Shown here: positions 36,212 to 47,689 of the stretch, piece by piece
Position numbering within the stretch: the stretch's first letter is position 1
Layout of the letters: every line of letters starts with the position of its first letter
NCBI GenBank assembly: GCA_030525985.1
Contig: JAUNDR010000001.1
Span: 30,660-91,900 of the forward strand
DNA from: Slackia sp.
Lineage (GTDB): Bacteria; Actinomycetota; Coriobacteriia; Coriobacteriales; Eggerthellaceae
Length of the DNA: 61,241 nt
Direction: 5' to 3'
The notes under the pieces: generated by a model
What the model was told of the DNA's origin: nothing
The model's database searches: none
What the model saw: the letters and a program-made list of their open reading frames with translations, nothing else
Translations under genes and position numbers: made by a program

Positions 36212-38731
36212 CGTGAAATCCTTTCCTTCGTTTTCGGAGTGCGCCGCAGCGCGCACATCCGACCCATCTTTATTCGAATCCTCCTGCGAAGCGCCCGTCG
36301 GCGATGCCTCGTTTCGATCGGCAGCGCGATCCGCGGACTCCCGCATCACGGCGACGGACGGCATCTCGATCGCGCGAAACTCCGACGCCGGCGCATCGCG
36401 CCGCATCTCGTCGGGTGCGCTCTGCGCGAAACGCGGACGCCAACCCCGCAGACGCAGCGCATTGCCCACCACGCAAACCGAGCTGAAGCTCATGGCGGCG
36501 GCGGCGATCATCGGATTTAAATCGATGCCCGCCCAAACAAGCGCGCCCGCCGCGACGGGAATGCATACCGCATTGTAGACAAGCGCCCAGAACAGATTCT
36601 GCTTGATCGTGCGCATGGTCGCACGCGAAAGCTGGATGGCCGCGGGCACATCGAGCAGGTCGCTGCGCATGAGCACCATATCGGCGGCATCCATGGCGAT
36701 ATCGGTTCCCGCCCCGATGGCGATGCCCACATCGGCGCGGGCGAGGGCGGGCGCATCGTTGATGCCGTCGCCCACCATGGCGACGGCGCCCGCTTCGCGA
36801 CCGATAAGCCGCGCCACCTCGCGCTCTTTTTCGGCGGGAAGCACTTCCGCCACCACGCGGCCGACACCGACCTCCTCTTGCACGGCGCGGGCGGTGCGCT
36901 CGTTATCGCCCGTCAGCATGACCGTCTCGATGCCCATGGCGGCCAATTCGGCAATAGCCGCGGCGCTCGTCGGCTTCACGGTGTCCGCCAAGGAAAGCAT
37001 TCCCGAAAGAACATCGCCGCAGGCGACGAACAACGGCGTCGCACCCGCCGAGGCGGCGGCTTCGGCGCGCTCGGCAAGCGGCGCAGCATCGATGCCGATC
37101 GACGCCATCAGCCGCGCATTGCCCACCGCGACGCGCACGCCCTCCACCGAAGCGACGATGCCCCCGCCTTCCTTCTGCAAAAAATCGCCCGCATGCCCGA
37201 CGGCGATGCCGCGCTCCTGCGCGCGCGAAACGATGGCACGCGCCAAAGGATGCTCCGAAAGGGATTCGGCCGTCGCGGCCATGCGCAGCAGCTCGTCGGC
37301 AGAAACCCCGGGCATGCAGACGGCCTCGGTCAAAGCGGGCTCGCCGCGCGTTATCGTGCCCGTCTTGTCGAGCACCACCGTCTTCACGCCATGGGCCGTC
37401 TGCAGCGCCTCCGCCGTCTTGGCCAGGATTCCCCTGCGCGCGCCGCAGCCCGTTGCCACCATGACGGCGGTCGGCGTCGCCAGACCGAGCGCGCACGGGC
37501 AGGAGATGACCAGGACCGAAACCGCATGCGAGAGCGCCGTGCCCACGCTCGCCCCCGCTGCGATCCATGCGACGAAAGCGACCAACGCTATAGCGATGAC
37601 GGCGGGAACGAATATGCCGCTGATCTTGTCGGCAAGCCGCTCGATGGGCGCTTTCGAGCCAGTCGCTTCGTCGACCATGCGCACGATGCCCGCGATCACC
37701 GTATCCTGGCCCACCTGCTCGGCGCGCACGGCGATCCAGCCCGATCGCACCGTGGTGGCGCCCGTGACGCGATCGCCCGAAGATTTTTCGACGGGAACGC
37801 TTTCGCCCGTGATGGCGGATTCGTCGATGCTCGCCGCGCCTTCGACAACCACCCCGTCCGCCGCGATCCTCATGCCCGTGCGCACGATAAGCGTATCGCC
37901 CACGCGCACGTCATCGGCGGAAACCTCGCGCTCGCCGTCCTTCGCGCGCACAACGGCGGTTTTCGGGGAAAGGTCGGCGAGGGCCGCCACGGCATCGGTC
38001 GTTTTCCCCTTCGCGCGCGCCTCGAAGTACTTCCCCAGCGTGATGAGCGTGAGGATCATCGCCGCCGATTCGAAATACAGATCCATCGCGGCGGCATGGG
38101 CGACGGCAAGCTGCCCTTGCGCATATGCCCCGCCGATCCGATATACGGCGACGATGCCGTATGCCGTCGATGCAGCCGAGCCAAGCGCGATGAGCGAATC
38201 CATATTGGGCGCGCCGCGGAAAAGGTTTCGAAATCCGTTCTTGAAATACGCCGCATTGACGAAAAGCACGGGAATGAGCAGCAGAAACTCCGTGAATGCC
38301 AGGGCGAATGCGCCGGCTTCGCCGCCGAAGAACCCGGGGAGCGGCCAGCCGAACATATGCCCCATGGACAGATAGAACAACGGCGCCGTGAACGCGATCG
38401 ATATCGCCAAACGCCTGCGCATGCGCTTTTTCTCGGCGGCGGCGCGCCCGAGGGAAGCGGAACCCTTGCCCGCGGCGCCTTGCGATGCGGCAGGGGACGC
38501 GGAGCTGGAACGCGGCACGGCAGAATAACCCGCCCGCTCGACGGCGGCGCAGACGGAAGCATTCGTGCGGGCGATGGCGTCTGAAGATTCGTCCGCATAC
38601 GTCACGTCCATGCTGTTCTTCAGCAGGTTCACTGCGACGTCTTTCACGCCCTCGACGCCTCGCGTCGCCTTGTCGACGCGCGCCGAACAGGCGGCGCAGG
38701 TCATGCCCGTTATATCGAAAGTCTGCTTCAT
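36005..38731 (-). CDS. copA: Copper-exporting P1B-type ATPase with C-terminal CopZ-like domain
   Basis: 908 residues. An N-terminal heavy-metal domain holds GMTCAACSARVD (Cys12, Cys15). About eight membrane helices carry the CPC metal site in ISCPCALGLATPTAVM. The cytoplasmic part has VVLDKTGTITRGEPAL (phosphorylated Asp), SEHPLARAI and MVGDGINDAPALA, all intact. After the last helices, a linker of about 80 residues leads to a second heavy-metal domain (GMMCVRCVAHVQ, Cys852/Cys855), an unusual C-terminal position. The pump expels Cu(I). It follows csoR by 164 bp on the same strand. RBS before the start at 38731 is weak. Confidence 0.94.
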   Translation of the reverse strand: MKQTFDITGMTCAACSARVDKATRGVEGVKDVAVNLLKNSMDVTYADESSDAIARTNASVCAAVERAGYSAVPRSSSASPAASQGAAGKGSASLGRAAAEKKRMRRRLAISIAFTAPLFYLSMGHMFGWPLPGFFGGEAGAFALAFTEFLLLIPVLFVNAAYFKNGFRNLFRGAPNMDSLIALGSAASTAYGIVAVYRIGGAYAQGQLAVAHAAAMDLYFESAAMILTLITLGKYFEARAKGKTTDAVAALADLSPKTAVVRAKDGEREVSADDVRVGDTLIVRTGMRIAADGVVVEGAASIDESAITGESVPVEKSSGDRVTGATTVRSGWIAVRAEQVGQDTVIAGIVRMVDEATGSKAPIERLADKISGIFVPAVIAIALVAFVAWIAAGASVGTALSHAVSVLVISCPCALGLATPTAVMVATGCGARRGILAKTAEALQTAHGVKTVVLDKTGTITRGEPALTEAVCMPGVSADELLRMAATAESLSEHPLARAIVSRAQERGIAVGHAGDFLQKEGGGIVASVEGVRVAVGNARLMASIGIDAAPLAERAEAAASAGATPLFVACGDVLSGMLSLADTVKPTSAAAIAELAAMGIETVMLTGDNERTARAVQEEVGVGRVVAEVLPAEKEREVARLIGREAGAVAMVGDGINDAPALARADVGIAIGAGTDIAMDAADMVLMRSDLLDVPAAIQLSRATMRTIKQNLFWALVYNAVCIPVAAGALVWAGIDLNPMIAAAAMSFSSVCVVGNALRLRGWRPRFAQSAPDEMRRDAPASEFRAIEMPSVAVMRESADRAADRNEASPTGASQEDSNKDGSDVRAAAHSENEGKDFTMEKTLKVEGMMCVRCVAHVQKALEAVEGVSAVEVDLDGGRAVVQLGADVPDETLVAAVVEEGYEAAMA

Positions 38732-38895
38732 CGTTCTCGTTCCGTTCGTCTCCGTTCGCCCGCCGCCGGCCTCGCCTTCCAGGCGATGGCGGGCGCAAAA
38801 CACAAGAGGTCTGTCACAGCGACGCATGGCAGGCGGCACAATGCTCCCGCATCACATCCGCAGGTCGCCGCAACACCGCGCGCCGACGCGGCGCG

Positions 38896-39264
38896 CTACA
38901 TGAACTTCTTTATCAGCTTCATGGCTTCATCCACCACGCCCACGTTGCCTTCGCGAATCTGCTCGACCACGCACGTTTCCATGTGGTCTTGCAAGATAAG
39001 CTCCGAAATGCGGCGCACCGCCGCTTCCGACGCGGCGAGCTGAGTGAGCACATCGCCACAATACCGGTTATCGTCGATCATCGATTTCACGCCATTGAGC
39101 TGGCCAATCACACGATTGAGGCGCTTTTGGATATCGGCACGAAGCGCCTCGCTGCGCTCGGTCTGCTTATGGCGGCACATGCAACACGCTTCGTCGGCGC
39201 AATCCTCCGACGAATCCGCGGAAAAGCTTTCCGCCTCCAATGCGCCTTTCGTCTTCTTCTCCAT
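38896..39264 (-). CDS. csoR: CsoR-family copper-sensing repressor
   Basis: 122 residues from the chosen start. The helical DUF156 core carries the Cu(I) triad Cys69 (NRYCGDV), His94 and Cys98 (LQDHMETC). The family fold begins at ADIQKRLNRVIGQLNGVKSM. The protein releases DNA on binding Cu(I), derepressing copA. Upstream of the core sits an additional cysteine-rich stretch (Cys22, 27, 28, 30: DCADEACCMCRHK). The start MEKKTKG at 39264 follows AAGAAGGATTCC; a further ATG at 39291 lies closer to the operator and is less likely. Confidence 0.92.
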   Translation of the reverse strand: MEKKTKGALEAESFSADSSEDCADEACCMCRHKQTERSEALRADIQKRLNRVIGQLNGVKSMIDDNRYCGDVLTQLAASEAAVRRISELILQDHMETCVVEQIREGNVGVVDEAMKLIKKFM

Positions 39265-39297
39265 GGAATCCTTCTTCGATTCGTATCCCATAAATCC

Positions 39298-39320
39298 AAT
39301 ATACCCCCATGGGGCATATT
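39298..39320. promoter_or_regulatory. CsoR operator
   Basis: AATATACCCCCATGGGGCATATT is written here as AATATACCCCC-ATGGGG-CATATT: a near-perfect GC-core palindrome with A/T flanks, the standard CsoR site layout (TACCCC...GGGGTA). It sits 33 bp before the csoR start and just downstream of the -10 hexamer at 39324-39329, covering the likely transcription start, so bound CsoR would block the csoR-copA promoter. Confidence 0.85.
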
Positions 39321-39323
39321 GCG

Positions 39324-39329
39324 ATTATA
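39324..39329 (-). promoter_or_regulatory. Minus-10 element of the csoR promoter
   Basis: A perfect TATAAT on the minus strand next to the CsoR operator. The matching -35 position (TTTCCG, 17 bp away) is poor, as is usual for a repressed metal-response promoter. Confidence 0.6.
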
Positions 39330-39623
39330 CACAGTGCGGAAACGAACGGAAAACGCAACGGTCGCTCATAAAAACGGTTTAGAAAACACCCGGAAGCAGC
39401 GCGCAAACGCGACAAAGCACGACCGGGGCGTTTTGGCATGATGCCCTTAAAGAGAGGAGACCGCCGCGCCCACGACCATCGAGACGGTGCCCAAAACGCA
39501 CCGCCGTCTCTTTCTCGCGGGCCAGCTTTTGGCGAGAATCATCCAAAAACATTATCTCTAGTAATATTTTTCGCAGTTCCACCTTATACCGTGATATGGT
39601 CAACCGAACGAAGGGAGAACGCG
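39330..39623. other. Region between csoR operator and hicA
   Basis: About 290 bp divergent spacer. The last 80 bp (39540-39620) are strongly A/T-rich and should contain the hicAB promoter; AT-rich half-repeats (ATTATCT ... GTAATAT) could be operator DNA for HicB. No hexamer pair was convincing. Confidence 0.4.
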
Positions 39624-39815
39624 ATGCCGATGAGATATCGGGATGCCGTCCGGTATATCCTCGACAGGGGCGGCGAATTCGTGTGTCACGGCAGAGAGCA
39701 TGACACGTTCGCCATGCCATGGGGAACCAAAATACGCGTTCCCCGCCATCGAGGCGACCTATCGAAGGGGGTCGAAGACGACATCAAGAAAAGGGCCGAC
39801 GGAATCAGACGATAG
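39624..39815 (+). CDS. hicA: HicA-type mRNA interferase toxin
   Basis: 63 residues, typical length. The double-stranded-RNA-binding-like fold is suggested by AVRYILDRGGEFVCHGREHD, with the catalytic-type His in the central strand pair and TKIRVPRHRGDLSKGVEDD as the C-terminal strand and helix. The usual GSHxxF motif is altered to GREHDTF, so the catalytic His (His26) should be checked. AAGGGAGAACGCG precedes the ATG. The antitoxin gene follows 35 bp downstream. The toxin would cleave mRNA and arrest growth. Confidence 0.8.
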   Translation: MPMRYRDAVRYILDRGGEFVCHGREHDTFAMPWGTKIRVPRHRGDLSKGVEDDIKKRADGIRR

Positions 39816-39850
39816 CCCCGCCATGCATCGACAAAACGAACGGAGAAACG

Positions 39851-40312
39851 ATGGAAAGATATCTGTATGAAGCGATATTCACGCCGTTCGAAGGCGGCTA
39901 TGAAGTCGAATTTCCCGAACTGGGACTGTTCACGCAGGGGCGCGACCTATCGGATGCAGCCTATATGGCACAAGATGTCTTGACGATGGAAATATCCGAC
40001 CGACTGGAAGCCGGCGAAGACGTTCCCACGGTGGGATCGTTCAAGGCGCAGAAACCGCAAGACGGCGCAATCATGGGCATCATGGCCCTTGCGCAACCCG
40101 GATGCTGCAATGTCTCTACCATGACGGTGGACGAAGCGGCCGATATACTCGACGTCAGCAGGGCGCGCATTCACGCGCTTATCAAAGATGGAACGCTTCG
40201 AGCCGAAAAAACAGGGAACAGGCGCCTCGTCAACGCGGAAGACGTCATGGCGCGATTCAATAGCCCGAGACATCCCGGAAGGCCGCGCAAGAACGGTGTG
40301 CTCGAAGGCTGA
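39851..40312 (+). CDS. hicB: HicB-type antitoxin with excisionase-like helix-turn-helix
   Basis: 153 residues. The N-terminal half is the partial RNase H-like HicB fold (YEAIFTPFEGGYEVEFPELG, LSDAAYMAQDVLTMEISDRL). The C-terminal half, instead of the usual ribbon-helix-helix or Xre domain, is an excisionase-type winged helix (TVDEAADILDVSRARIHALI, KDGTLRAEKTGNRRLVNAED) ending in a basic GRPRKN tail. It should neutralise HicA and repress the operon. RBS CGGAGAAACG. Confidence 0.88.
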   Translation: MERYLYEAIFTPFEGGYEVEFPELGLFTQGRDLSDAAYMAQDVLTMEISDRLEAGEDVPTVGSFKAQKPQDGAIMGIMALAQPGCCNVSTMTVDEAADILDVSRARIHALIKDGTLRAEKTGNRRLVNAEDVMARFNSPRHPGRPRKNGVLEG

Positions 40313-40636
40313 CAACGGCGCGCCCGCGCGAAACGCCCCGGCGAGCACGAATCCCCCATGGGTCAGGAAGAGGAAAAAGAACCCCGCCCCTCATTTCGCT
40401 TCCCAATCGGAAAGTCGCCCGAAACAAAATCGCCGCCGATTCTGCAAAAGGCTCCTTCGACACAATGCCCCAAGCAGGGCAACGACCTCGATGGCACCGC
40501 TTCCCGATACGCAACGGGAAAACCAGCAGAACCGAAAGGACCGGTTCCGAAAGAACTCCGGAACCGGTCCCGTCAATGCGAGTTTTGGGACACAGCCGCA
40601 TGTGCGGGCTTTCCCACGCGCCGTTTCTTAAAGACC
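40313..40636. other. Convergent spacer between hicB and clpB
   Basis: About 320 bp of non-coding sequence that contains the clpB terminator (40538-40570). Otherwise nothing was recognised. Confidence 0.5.
40538..40570 (-). terminator. Terminator of the chaperone operon
   Basis: A perfect 12-bp stem (GGACCGGTTCCG / CGGAACCGGTCC) with a 9-base loop, followed on the minus strand by TTTCGGTT, 66 bp past the clpB stop. Confidence 0.85.
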
Positions 40637-43366
40637 TTACTCCTCCGGCATCTCGTAGGCGCCGTCTTGCGCCCCGACGGCGTCGGCATGCGCGCGGCCG
40701 TCCGCCGTCGGATTCTGCACCGTGCAGGTGTAGCCGTCCATGATATCCATGTCGATGACCACCTTCGAGCCCTCCATCACATGGCCCGCGATCATCTCGT
40801 TGGCGACGCGATCGACCACCTCGCGCTGGACCAGGCGCTTCAACGGACGCGCGCCGTATACCGGATCGAAGCCGTCGATGGCGAGCTGTTCGACGGCGGC
40901 GGGCTCCACCATCAGCTCGATGCGGCGGCCTTCGAGGCGCTTGCGCACCTCGGCAAGCTGCAGATCGACGATCGGCTCCATCTCGGCAGACGTGAGCGAC
41001 TTGAACGTAATCACGTCATCGATGCGGTTCAGGAATTCGGGGCGGAACGTATTGCGCAGCGCCTCGTCGACCTGGGTCTGCAGCTCGGCGATCTTCTTTG
41101 CCATGGCCGCCATATCGCCCTGCATCATGTCTTCCACCATAGAGCCCATGTTCTCGTTCTGGCGGCTGAATTCGCGAATGGCCTGCGAACCCACGTTGCT
41201 CGTCATGATGATGATGGCGTTCTTGAAGCTGACCACGCGGCCCTGCCCGTCGGTCAGGCGGCCGTCGTCGAGCACCTGCAGCAAGATGTTGAACACGTCC
41301 TGATGAGCCTTTTCCATCTCGTCGAGCAGGATGACGCTGTACGGCCTGCGGCGCACCGCCTCGGTAAGCTGGCCGCCCTCGTCGTAACCCACGTATCCCG
41401 GAGGCGCTCCGATCAAACGCTGCACGCTGAACTTCTCCATGTATTCCGACATATCGATGCGCACCATAGCGCGCTCGTCGTCGAACAGACATTCGGCCAA
41501 CGCCTTGGCAAGCTCGGTTTTGCCCACGCCCGTGGGCCCCAAGAACAAGAAGCTGCCGATCGGACGGTTCGGGTCGGACAGCCCCGCGCGGCTGCGGCGA
41601 ATGGCGCCCGCCACCGCGGAAACCGCCTCATCCTGCCCGATAACGCGCTCGTGCAGCTTGTCTTCCAGATCGATCAGCTTAGACAGCTCGCCCTGCATCA
41701 TCTTGGACACGGGAATGCCCGTCCAAGAGCTGACCACCTCGGCGATTTCCTCCTCGGAAACCTCCTCTTTCAGAATGGCGCCGTCGCCCTGCTTGGCGCT
41801 CACCGCCTCTTCGGCCGCGGCCAGCTGGCGCTGCAGCTCGGGAATGCGCGCATAGCGGATCTCGGAAGCCTTGGACAGGTCGCCTTCGCGCGTGGCCTGC
41901 TCTTCTTCCACATGGGCGGCGTCGATGTCGGCCTTCAGGCGCTGGACGCTTTCGATGACGTCTTTCTCGTTGCGCCATTCGGCCTTGCGCACATCGAGCC
42001 ATTCCTTCGACGTGGCCATCTGGCGGCGCAGCTCTTCGAGACGCTCCCTGCTGGCGGGATCGTCCTCCTTCATGAGCGCCTGCTCTTCGATCTGCATCTG
42101 CGTGTATTTGCGCTGGGCCTCGTCGATCTCCTGCGGCATGGAGTCGATCTCGATGCGCAGGCGGCTCGCCGCCTCGTCCATCAAATCGATCGCCTTGTCA
42201 GGCAGGAAGCGGTCGGAAATATAGCGGTTGGAAAGCTCCGCCGCCGACACGATCGCCGAATCGGTGATGCGCACGCCGTGATGGATCTCGTATTTCTCCT
42301 TCAGGCCGCGCAGGATGGCGATGGTGTCTTCGACCGTGGGCTCGCCCACCAGCACCGTCTGGAAACGGCGTTCGAGCGCGGCGTCTTTCTCGATGTATTT
42401 GCGATATTCATCGAGCGTGGTGGCGCCGATGGCATGCAGCTCGCCGCGCGCCAGGGCCGGCTTGAGCATATTGCCGGCATCCATGGAGCTGTCGCCCGTG
42501 GAGCCTGCGCCCACGATGGTATGCAGCTCGTCGATGAACAAGATGATCTGCCCGTCGCTTTGTTTCACTTCGCGCAGCACCGCCTTCAAGCGGTCTTCGA
42601 ACTCGCCGCGATACTTGGCGCCCGCAACCATGGCGCCCAGATCGAGCGCCACGATGTCGCGATCACGCAGGCTGGAGGGCACGTCGCCCGCCACGATGCG
42701 CTGCGCCAGGCCTTCGACGATGGCGGTTTTGCCCACGCCCGGCTCGCCGATAAGCACCGGATTGTTCTTCGTGCGGCGCGAAAGCACCTGGATGGTGCGG
42801 CGGATTTCGTCGGAACGGCCGATCACCGGGTCGAGCTTGCCCTCGCGCGCCTGCTGGGTCAGGTTCTGGCCGTAGGTGTTCAACGCGTCGAGCTCGGGCT
42901 TGCTTTGCTGGTCGGTGATACGCGTATCGCCGCGCAGGTCGTCATAGGCCTCTTCGATGTTTTTGCGCGTGACGCCCGCACCGGTGAGAACCTTGCCCGC
43001 CTGACCCTTGTCTTCGGTCAGGGCGATGAGCAGATGCTCGCTCGTCGCGTAGCTATCGCCCATCTTCTCGGCGATTTTCACCGCATTGTCGATCGTGGAA
43101 ATGAGCCCCTGCGTAGGCAGCGGCATGCCCATCACGCCCCCCGTGACCTTCGGGCCGTTGGCGATGGCCGTCTCCACGTTCGCCTTGATACGGGCGGGGT
43201 CGGCGCCGACGCGCTTGATGATGGCGGAAAGATTGTTCTCCCCCGAATCGAGCAGCGCTTTCAGCAGGTGAATGGTATCCACCGACGACGTGTCGGCATC
43301 GCCTGCCACGCCCATGGCCGCCTGAAACGCCTCTTGGGCGGTCACCGCCAATTTGTCCAATCTCAT
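40637..43366 (-). CDS. clpB: ATP-dependent disaggregase ClpB
   Basis: 909 residues (typical 850-870). N-terminal Clp repeats, first AAA+ domain with Walker [16 protein letters not shown] and Walker [16 protein letters not shown], a coiled-coil middle domain (about 400-530, [20 protein letters not shown]), second AAA+ domain with [16 protein letters not shown] and [15 protein letters not shown]. The middle domain identifies ClpB rather than ClpA/C. It resolubilises aggregates together with DnaK/DnaJ/GrpE. A C-terminal extension of about 40 residues ([20 protein letters not shown]) is extra. It is the last gene of the heat-shock operon, 30 bp behind hspR. Confidence 0.97.
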   Translation of the reverse strand: MRLDKLAVTAQEAFQAAMGVAGDADTSSVDTIHLLKALLDSGENNLSAIIKRVGADPARIKANVETAIANGPKVTGGVMGMPLPTQGLISTIDNAVKIAEKMGDSYATSEHLLIALTEDKGQAGKVLTGAGVTRKNIEEAYDDLRGDTRITDQQSKPELDALNTYGQNLTQQAREGKLDPVIGRSDEIRRTIQVLSRRTKNNPVLIGEPGVGKTAIVEGLAQRIVAGDVPSSLRDRDIVALDLGAMVAGAKYRGEFEDRLKAVLREVKQSDGQIILFIDELHTIVGAGSTGDSSMDAGNMLKPALARGELHAIGATTLDEYRKYIEKDAALERRFQTVLVGEPTVEDTIAILRGLKEKYEIHHGVRITDSAIVSAAELSNRYISDRFLPDKAIDLMDEAASRLRIEIDSMPQEIDEAQRKYTQMQIEEQALMKEDDPASRERLEELRRQMATSKEWLDVRKAEWRNEKDVIESVQRLKADIDAAHVEEEQATREGDLSKASEIRYARIPELQRQLAAAEEAVSAKQGDGAILKEEVSEEEIAEVVSSWTGIPVSKMMQGELSKLIDLEDKLHERVIGQDEAVSAVAGAIRRSRAGLSDPNRPIGSFLFLGPTGVGKTELAKALAECLFDDERAMVRIDMSEYMEKFSVQRLIGAPPGYVGYDEGGQLTEAVRRRPYSVILLDEMEKAHQDVFNILLQVLDDGRLTDGQGRVVSFKNAIIIMTSNVGSQAIREFSRQNENMGSMVEDMMQGDMAAMAKKIAELQTQVDEALRNTFRPEFLNRIDDVITFKSLTSAEMEPIVDLQLAEVRKRLEGRRIELMVEPAAVEQLAIDGFDPVYGARPLKRLVQREVVDRVANEMIAGHVMEGSKVVIDMDIMDGYTCTVQNPTADGRAHADAVGAQDGAYEMPEE

Positions 43367-43396
43367 GGTTGCCTCCTTCTTCGGAGTTCCAAAGGG

Positions 43397-43783
43397 TTAT
43401 TCGTTGATGCGCCGTATCCCCATGACCTGGGGTTCGGGCAGCATAAGCGCCGTGACGTTCGCGCGCGTCTCAAGCTCGTGCACGCGGTCGGCCAAACGGC
43501 GCACCTTCTTGTGCAGATCGTCGATTTCCTCGTCGCGCTCTTCAAGACGCCCCTTCAAATCGAGGATGCGTATGACGCCCGCAAGGTTGATGCCCTCGCT
43601 CGTCAGCTCGTTGATCAGCTCGAGGCGCTCGATATCGGCCTGCGAATACATGCGCGTGTTGCCGCGCGTGCGCTGGGGCGTGACAAGCCCCTTCTGCTCG
43701 TAAATGCGCAGCGTCTGAGGATGCACGCCTGCAAGCTGAGCGGCCACGCCGATCATGTAAAGCGGTCTGTCTCGGTCGGTCAT
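43397..43783 (-). CDS. hspR: HspR heat-shock repressor (MerR family)
   Basis: 128 residues. The MerR-type winged helix-turn-helix is YMIGVAAQLAGVHPQTLRIY-EQKGLV, followed by a dimerisation coiled coil (LEERDEEIDDLHKKVRRLAD). HspR binds HAIR operators with DnaK as co-repressor and controls dnaK and clpB in actinobacteria. The start at 43783 follows AAGGAGGATGCG; that site overlaps the dnaJ stop codon. Confidence 0.93.
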   Translation of the reverse strand: MTDRDRPLYMIGVAAQLAGVHPQTLRIYEQKGLVTPQRTRGNTRMYSQADIERLELINELTSEGINLAGVIRILDLKGRLEERDEEIDDLHKKVRRLADRVHELETRANVTALMLPEPQVMGIRRINE

Positions 43784-43793
43784 CGCATCCTCC

Positions 43794-44762
43794 TTACAGC
43801 GCCAAGCCCGCACGGACATCGAGGCCCGACGCCTCGCATGCCGCCTGGTAGTCTTCCATGGCCCTCTTCTGCTCCGCCGTCAGCGATGCGGGAACCTCGA
43901 TATGCAAGGCGATATTCAACGCGCCGTTTCCCTCGCCTTTCAGCTGGGGCGCTCCTTTGCCCGCCACGCGAAGCTTCGTTCCCTCTTGCGAGCCGGCGGG
44001 AACCTTGATGCGGATCTTCGTTCCGTCGGGAGCGGGAACCACCACGCTTGCGCCCAAGGCGGCCTCCGCCATGGTCACCGGCACCGTCATGGACACGTCG
44101 GCACCCGAGCGCGAGAACACGGGGTGCTCGGAAATGCGCGTCGTGACCAGCAGGTCCCCGTTCGCGCCGCCATTGGCGCCCGCAGCGCCCTTGCCGCGGA
44201 AGCGCACGCGGCCGCCGTCGACCGCACCCGCAGGCACCTTCACGTCGAGCGTCTCGGCGGCGGATGCGCCCGGCACCTTCACGCTGACCTTCTTCGTACA
44301 GCCGTTGAACGCCTCGTCGAAACTCACGTTCAGCGTGACGTTCATGTCGCGGCCCTTCTGCGGACGCGGGGTGTGCTGCCCGCCGAAGCCGGAACCCGCG
44401 AATCCGCCGCCGAAAATATCGCCGATGTCCCAATTGCTGCCGAAGGCGCCCTCGCCGCGGCGGATGCTCTCCAGGATATCGGCCCAGCTGCCGGCACCCG
44501 CGAACGGGTTCTGACCCGCCGCGCCGCCCCATCCGTAAGGAATGCTGCGCTCATCGGCCGTGCCGTACTGGTCGTAGAGCTTGCGCTTCTTCTCGTCGCC
44601 GAGCACTTCGTAGGCCTCGTTGATTTCCTTGAACTTGGCCTCGTCGCCGCCGGCATCGGGATGATGCGTACGCGCAAGCTTGCGATACGCCTTCTTTATC
44701 TCTTCGGCGGTGGCGGTTTTGGATACGCCCAGCGTTTTGTAGTAATCCGGTGTTGCCGCCAT
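43794..44762 (-). CDS. dnaJ: DnaJ-type co-chaperone lacking the zinc finger (CbpA-like, class B)
   Basis: 322 residues. J-domain at residues 1-70 with the HPD motif (His34-Pro35-Asp36), a Gly/Phe-rich region ([20 protein letters not shown]), then two beta-sandwich substrate domains. None of the four CxxCxGxG zinc-finger repeats of class A DnaJ is present, so this is a class B protein in the dnaJ position, as in several actinobacterial operons (DnaJ2/CbpA type). It stimulates DnaK ATPase. RBS GGAAGG at suitable distance. 127 bp after grpE. Confidence 0.92.
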   Translation of the reverse strand: MAATPDYYKTLGVSKTATAEEIKKAYRKLARTHHPDAGGDEAKFKEINEAYEVLGDEKKRKLYDQYGTADERSIPYGWGGAAGQNPFAGAGSWADILESIRRGEGAFGSNWDIGDIFGGGFAGSGFGGQHTPRPQKGRDMNVTLNVSFDEAFNGCTKKVSVKVPGASAAETLDVKVPAGAVDGGRVRFRGKGAAGANGGANGDLLVTTRISEHPVFSRSGADVSMTVPVTMAEAALGASVVVPAPDGTKIRIKVPAGSQEGTKLRVAGKGAPQLKGEGNGALNIALHIEVPASLTAEQKRAMEDYQAACEASGLDVRAGLAL

Positions 44763-44889
44763 GACCTGCCACCTTCCTTTCTTGTTCGTGCGCGCGTTTC
44801 GTTTTCACGCCGTCGCAGCCGCATCGCCGCGCTGGCGATGCGCGCTTCTACAACGAAGGCGGACCTTGCGCCCGCCTTCGAACCTCGCG

Positions 44890-45588
44890 TTATTCTTCTT
44901 CCGCCTTCTCGGCGTTTTCCCTCTTGGGACCGCCGGAAGAAATGGTCACCATGGCGGGACGAAGCACCTTCTTGCCAAGGCGATAGCCCTTCTGGTAGAC
45001 CTGCGCCACCGTTTCGTCGGGAACGCTTTCGTCCGGAACCGTGGCCACCGCCTGATGCTCAAGGGCATCGAACGGCTGACCCGCCGGATCGATCGGCTCA
45101 AGGCCGTGTTTGGCGAACACCTGGCACACCTTGGTGCTGATGGCCTTCACTCCGTCGAGCAGCCCCTCTTCGCCGTTTTGCTCGGCATGGGCGATCGCAC
45201 GCTCGAAATCGTCGAGCACGGGGAGCACGTCTTCCATGATCTTCTCGGCGGCGCGCACCTTCATGTCGGCGGCTTCTTCGGCCGTGCGCTTGCGATAGTT
45301 GTCCCACTCGGCCTGCAGGCGCAGATAGCGGTCTTTCATCGCGGCGGCTTCCGCCTCGGCATTGGCCACGCGCTCCGCCTCGGCCACCACGGCCTCGGCT
45401 TCGGCGGCGATATCGTCGGCTTCCTCTTCCGCGGCGCCTTCGGCCTGATCGGCGCTCGCCTGGTCGGCGGCGTCGGTCACGGCTTCGGCGGCGGAAGCGC
45501 CCTCGACGCTTCCGCTTTCCGCTTCGGTGCCTTCGATGGGAATCTCACGAGCTTCGCGCTCGTCGGCGTTCTTCTCGTCGGCAGCCAT
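44890..45588 (-). CDS. grpE: Nucleotide exchange factor GrpE
   Basis: 232 residues. The first about 80 are acidic and low-complexity (AEEEADDIAAEAEAVVAEAE), then the GrpE core with the long helix (DRYLRLQAEWDNYRKRTAEE), the four-helix segment (ILPVL-type DVLPVLDDFERAIAH) and the C-terminal beta domain ending VAQVYQKGYRLGKKVLRPAM. It releases ADP from DnaK. The ATG follows the dnaK stop by 2 bp. Confidence 0.95.
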   Translation of the reverse strand: MAADEKNADEREAREIPIEGTEAESGSVEGASAAEAVTDAADQASADQAEGAAEEEADDIAAEAEAVVAEAERVANAEAEAAAMKDRYLRLQAEWDNYRKRTAEEAADMKVRAAEKIMEDVLPVLDDFERAIAHAEQNGEEGLLDGVKAISTKVCQVFAKHGLEPIDPAGQPFDALEHQAVATVPDESVPDETVAQVYQKGYRLGKKVLRPAMVTISSGGPKRENAEKAEEE

Positions 45589-45590
45589 GA

Positions 45591-47504
<1,914 letters not shown>

Positions 47505-47689
47505 ATGTATCAGTCCTCTCTTTTGTGCGGAACCAACCGGCGCGGCCGCGAAATGCGAAGCCTTGGCGATCGGTGGCGCGGGCGGTTTCCCGCCGACTGT
47601 TATTACCTGGATAAGGCGGCCGCTTTCCCGAGCGTCCCCGTCTTCAAGCGGGCCTTCGGCCCTTTGCGAAGGAGGCTTCCGAAAAACGG

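Noticed and set aside
40358-44008. A 1216-codon open frame on the plus strand opposite clpB, hspR and part of dnaJ
   Set aside because: It is an antisense shadow: composition is Arg/His/Leu-rich, it mirrors codon third positions of genes with complete family matches, and it has no ribosome site.
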